Source of the DNA: Erysipelotrichaceae bacterium
Lineage (GTDB): Bacteria > Bacillota_I > Bacilli_A > Erysipelotrichales > Erysipelotrichaceae
Assembly (NCBI GenBank): GCA_017418585.1
Contig: JAFONG010000187.1
Location: forward strand, 1 to 8,013
Reading direction: 5' to 3'
Length of the DNA: 8,013 nt
Part shown: positions 6,030 to 8,013 of the stretch, in pieces
How the letters are laid out: the number at the start of each line of letters is the position of its first letter
Position numbering within the stretch: the stretch's first letter is position 1
The notes under the pieces: model-generated
Told to the model about the DNA's origin: nothing
The model's input: the letters and a program-made list of their open reading frames with translations, nothing else
Database searches by the model: none
Position numbers and translations under genes: made by a program

Positions 6030-6048
6030 TTATCACACATTTATCACA
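6030..6048. repeat. two TTATCACA direct repeats, 11 bp apart, upstream of the promoter
   Basis: TTATCACA occurs at 6030-6037 and 6041-6048 (TGTGATAA on the minus strand). The 11-bp period is one helical turn, so both copies face the same side of the DNA. They lie 14 to 33 bases upstream of the -35, a usual place for an activator. With a weak -35, an activator site is plausible. I cannot name the protein. Confidence 0.45.
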
Positions 6049-6052
6049 TAAT

Positions 6053-6895
6053 CTAGCGGTAAACTTCGATGGCTCTTTTGACTTTCGCGGGATCTTCCGG
6101 TCTGCCTATGACGGCCTCTTTGCGGTCCAGGGTTTTCAGGGCTTCCATGTCCTGTTCCTCCAGCTTGAAATCGAAGAGATCGATGTTTTCTTTCAGTCTT
6201 TCTTCGCTGTTGGTCCTAGGAAGGATACAGATATCCCGCTGCAGCAGGAATCTAAGACAGATCTGCGCCCTGGTTTTACCGTACTTCTGCGCCAATTCGC
6301 CTAACAGAGGATCTTCCATCAGATCATCTATCCTGCCCGCTCCCAAAGGGGAATAAGCCTGATGCGTCACATCGTACCTGTCGAACCATTCGTGTTCCGT
6401 CCATCTCTGGCAGCGCACATGGGTCTCGATCTGGTTTACCTGCGGTTTGAATTCGTTGAAACTCAGCAGGTCGATCAGTCTGTCCGGCGTAAAGTTACAC
6501 ACGCCTATCGCCCTGATCTTTCCTTCCCGGTAGAGTTCTTCCAGGTCTCTGTATGCGGTATAGTAGTCGTTTAAAGGCCAGTGGATCATGCACATGTCCA
6601 GATAATCCACACCCAGCTTTTTTAATGAATCCAGAGCCATTTTCCTGGCGTCTCCCGGCTTCGACCATCTAAACCACACCTTGGATGTAATGAACAGATC
6701 CTCCCTGGCAATGCCGCTGTCCTTTATGCCCAGTCCAAGCTGTTCCTCATTGTCGTAATCCAGAGCCGTATCGATCAGCCGGTATCCCAGTTCGATCGCC
6801 TTTCTGACCTGCCCTCTTGGATCGTTCAGCCTGTAGGTTCCCAGTCCCACTCTCGGCATGAAAACACCGTTGTTCAGTTTTACATAACGGTCCAT
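6053..6895 (-). CDS. aldo/keto reductase
   Basis: This 280-residue NADPH-dependent reductase of the aldo/keto reductase superfamily is an (alpha/beta)8 barrel in the cytoplasm that reduces aldehydes or ketones to alcohols. Seen: LNNGVFMPRVGLGTYR (7-22), GYRLIDTALDYDNE (37-50) with catalytic Asp42 and Tyr47, ITSKVWF with Lys72, MIHWP with His105, IGVCNF (130-135) including the conserved Asn134 and QAYSPLGAG. The full D-Y-K-H tetrad is present, and the C-terminal ILPRTNSEERLKEN is the NADPH-phosphate-binding region. The length is typical of the 2,5-diketo-gluconate-reductase-like bacterial group. The ATG at 6895 has an AAAGGAG site eight bases away. It is 30 bases after the DUF3592-like gene, so it is probably the last gene of that group. 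No hairpin terminator follows, so some read-through into the PTS operon is possible. The substrate is not indicated. Confidence 0.95.
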   Translation of the reverse strand: MDRYVKLNNGVFMPRVGLGTYRLNDPRGQVRKAIELGYRLIDTALDYDNEEQLGLGIKDSGIAREDLFITSKVWFRWSKPGDARKMALDSLKKLGVDYLDMCMIHWPLNDYYTAYRDLEELYREGKIRAIGVCNFTPDRLIDLLSFNEFKPQVNQIETHVRCQRWTEHEWFDRYDVTHQAYSPLGAGRIDDLMEDPLLGELAQKYGKTRAQICLRFLLQRDICILPRTNSEERLKENIDLFDFKLEEQDMEALKTLDRKEAVIGRPEDPAKVKRAIEVYR

Positions 6896-6925
6896 AATCG
6901 TTCTCCTTTCTTTATGATAAGAAAC

Positions 6926-7372
6926 TCAGCTGTTCAGACTGACGGCGATCTGCATCCCTTTATAAGCCATCAGGATGCCGATAACGATCAGAGCCAGTCC
7001 GATCATCAGCATTCTGTTGTTCTTGCCTGTTCTGGCCAGTGAAGGATCCTTCCTGCTGTAGCTCAGGACTACGGTATGATCCTTTGGATACTCGCTTCCC
7101 TCTTTCAGTTTCTTCGTATACCTGTTTCCATCTACCGTATAAGAATAAGTATTCTCATAGGCGTTCTCCTGCCCTCTTCTGGTCCTGAAGGTAGGTTCGG
7201 ACTTGGTCAGTTTTCCTTCGGCCTTTCCGGAATACTTCAGCAGATCCAGAACATAAAAAAGACTCAGGGCCACTCCGGCCAGAGCAAACAGACAGCCAAG
7301 CGTAAAAGTCCAGTAGTCTCCCGGCCTTTCGCTGTAGGCAAGATTGAAGAATTCAGTAAAATCGATATTCAT
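6926..7372 (-). CDS. small two-TM membrane protein, DUF3592-like
   Basis: This 148-residue protein has hydrophobic segments at about 20-44 and 121-139 with a soluble domain between. That domain shows the pattern YSYTVDGNRYTKK (76-88) followed by VVLSYSRKDPSLARTG (101-116), which resembles the Y-Y-VDG-Y ... V-Y-P-P-S pattern of DUF3592 proteins. The arrangement suggests a small beta-rich domain displayed between two membrane helices; no enzyme motif is visible. Function is unknown. The start at 7372 lies 4 bases after the stop of the hydrolase gene, and the only ribosome binding site, AAGGA, includes that stop and ends just one base from the ATG. That spacing is too short for efficient initiation, so it is probably translated by coupling to the gene before. 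Confidence 0.78.
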   Translation of the reverse strand: MNIDFTEFFNLAYSERPGDYWTFTLGCLFALAGVALSLFYVLDLLKYSGKAEGKLTKSEPTFRTRRGQENAYENTYSYTVDGNRYTKKLKEGSEYPKDHTVVLSYSRKDPSLARTGKNNRMLMIGLALIVIGILMAYKGMQIAVSLNS

Positions 7373-7376
7373 ATCC

Positions 7377-8013
7377 TTATTCTAACATCTTTCTGATCAC
7401 GTCATTGATCATTCGCTCGTGGGTGACCTGATCCGTATCCTTGTCCGGAACTTCCGTGAAATGCGATCCCGGAATCAGTTCATGAAGGGCAACGCCGTAC
7501 TCGTAAGGATGACACAGGTCATTCTTGCAGGCGATGATCTCTACAGGAACTCTCATCGTTTTCAGAACTTCCCTGCCGCATATCGGAACCATTTCAGGGA
7601 TGACGGTATACTTCTCGTAGACTCTGACATTGTATTCTTCATCAAAAGGTTTCAGAAAGCTGTTCCTGGTGTATTCGGAGATATCCCTGACATAGCGGTA
7701 GCCGGAAGATTCAAGGAACTGTTCCCTGTTTCTGTTTTTTAGTGCTTCAGAGAGATCGCGATAGACGCTCCTGATTTCCTGCCTGATCGGCTGGTCGACC
7801 CAGGCGTTGCGGATGAGCAGGGCCTTTTTGACTTTTTCAGGATAACGGAGAGTGAAGTTCAGGGCTACGGCCGCACCCATGGAGATGCCCGCAATGTAGA
7901 CCTGCCCGATATTCAGATGATCAAGCAGATCGGCGACATCGTCCGCCAGAACATCGAAGCTGAGATCGGAATAGTCGTACTCGCTGTTTCCATGCCCCTG
8001 CTGATTCAGAAGA
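7377..8013 (-). CDS. alpha/beta hydrolase, 5' end cut by window edge
   Basis: The frame is open from the right edge (first full codon at 8012) to the TAA at 7377, giving 211 visible residues. The true start is outside the window; the internal ATG at 7880 lies inside the nucleophile elbow and cannot be the start. Seen, numbered from the edge: NQQGHGNSE (3-11) equivalent to the D-x-R-G-H-G-x-S motif, with Asp changed to Asn, then GISMG (42-46) with catalytic Ser44, ACKNDLCHP (161-169) with Asp165 as the probable acid, and VTHER with His198 as the probable base. This is the general MhpC/lipase-like family acting on esters or C-C bonds; the substrate cannot be told. It differs from the HSL-type hydrolase at the left edge. 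The DUF3592-like gene follows after 4 bases, so they are co-transcribed. Confidence 0.9.
   Translation of the reverse strand, partial: LLNQQGHGNSEYDYSDLSFDVLADDVADLLDHLNIGQVYIAGISMGAAVALNFTLRYPEKVKKALLIRNAWVDQPIRQEIRSVYRDLSEALKNRNREQFLESSGYRYVRDISEYTRNSFLKPFDEEYNVRVYEKYTVIPEMVPICGREVLKTMRVPVEIIACKNDLCHPYEYGVALHELIPGSHFTEVPDKDTDQVTHERMINDVIRKMLE

Overview
The window looks like a stretch of a Bacillota (Firmicutes) chromosome. The evidence is strong AGGAGG-type ribosome binding sites, a CcpA-type cre box, a phosphotransferase-system (PTS) sugar transporter, and moderate GC (mid to high 40s % by eye). An Erysipelotrichia-like gut or oral bacterium would fit, but that is only an impression. All eleven genes I can support lie on the minus strand, so transcription runs from right to left. 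There are no RNA genes, mobile elements, CRISPR arrays or phage genes that I can see.

Region 1 (about 8013 to 6053) is the end of an upstream gene group: an alpha/beta hydrolase cut by the right edge, a small two-TM DUF3592-like protein, and an aldo/keto reductase with a full catalytic tetrad. Spacing is tight (4 and 30 bases). Their promoter is outside the window.

Region 2 (6052 to 5941) is the only real regulatory gap. It holds a -35/-10 pair, a cre box overlapping the -35, two TTATCACA repeats 11 bp apart upstream, and a 13-bp palindrome over the -10.

Region 3 (5940 to 3734) is a complete PTS permease of the ascorbate/UlaA type, in the order EIIC, EIIB, EIIA. A strong intrinsic-terminator-like hairpin sits between EIIB and EIIA, with its U tract touching the EIIA ribosome binding site.

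Region 4 (3725 to 1) continues with 0-15 bases between genes: a UlaG-like metallo-beta-lactamase-fold protein that has lost its HxHxDH metal motif, an unrecognised four-TM membrane protein, an RmlD-like NAD(P)-dependent reductase, a divergent ribulose-phosphate-3-epimerase-family enzyme, and an HSL-type esterase cut by the left edge.

My reading is a catabolite-repressed operon for uptake and processing of an unidentified sugar or sugar acid. The permease resembles the ascorbate system, but the classical UlaD/UlaE/UlaF steps are not present here and the one UlaG-like protein appears catalytically dead. The substrate is therefore open, and the module (UlaA-type PTS, MBL pseudoenzyme, RmlD-like reductase, epimerase-like protein, esterase) is the most unusual thing in the window.
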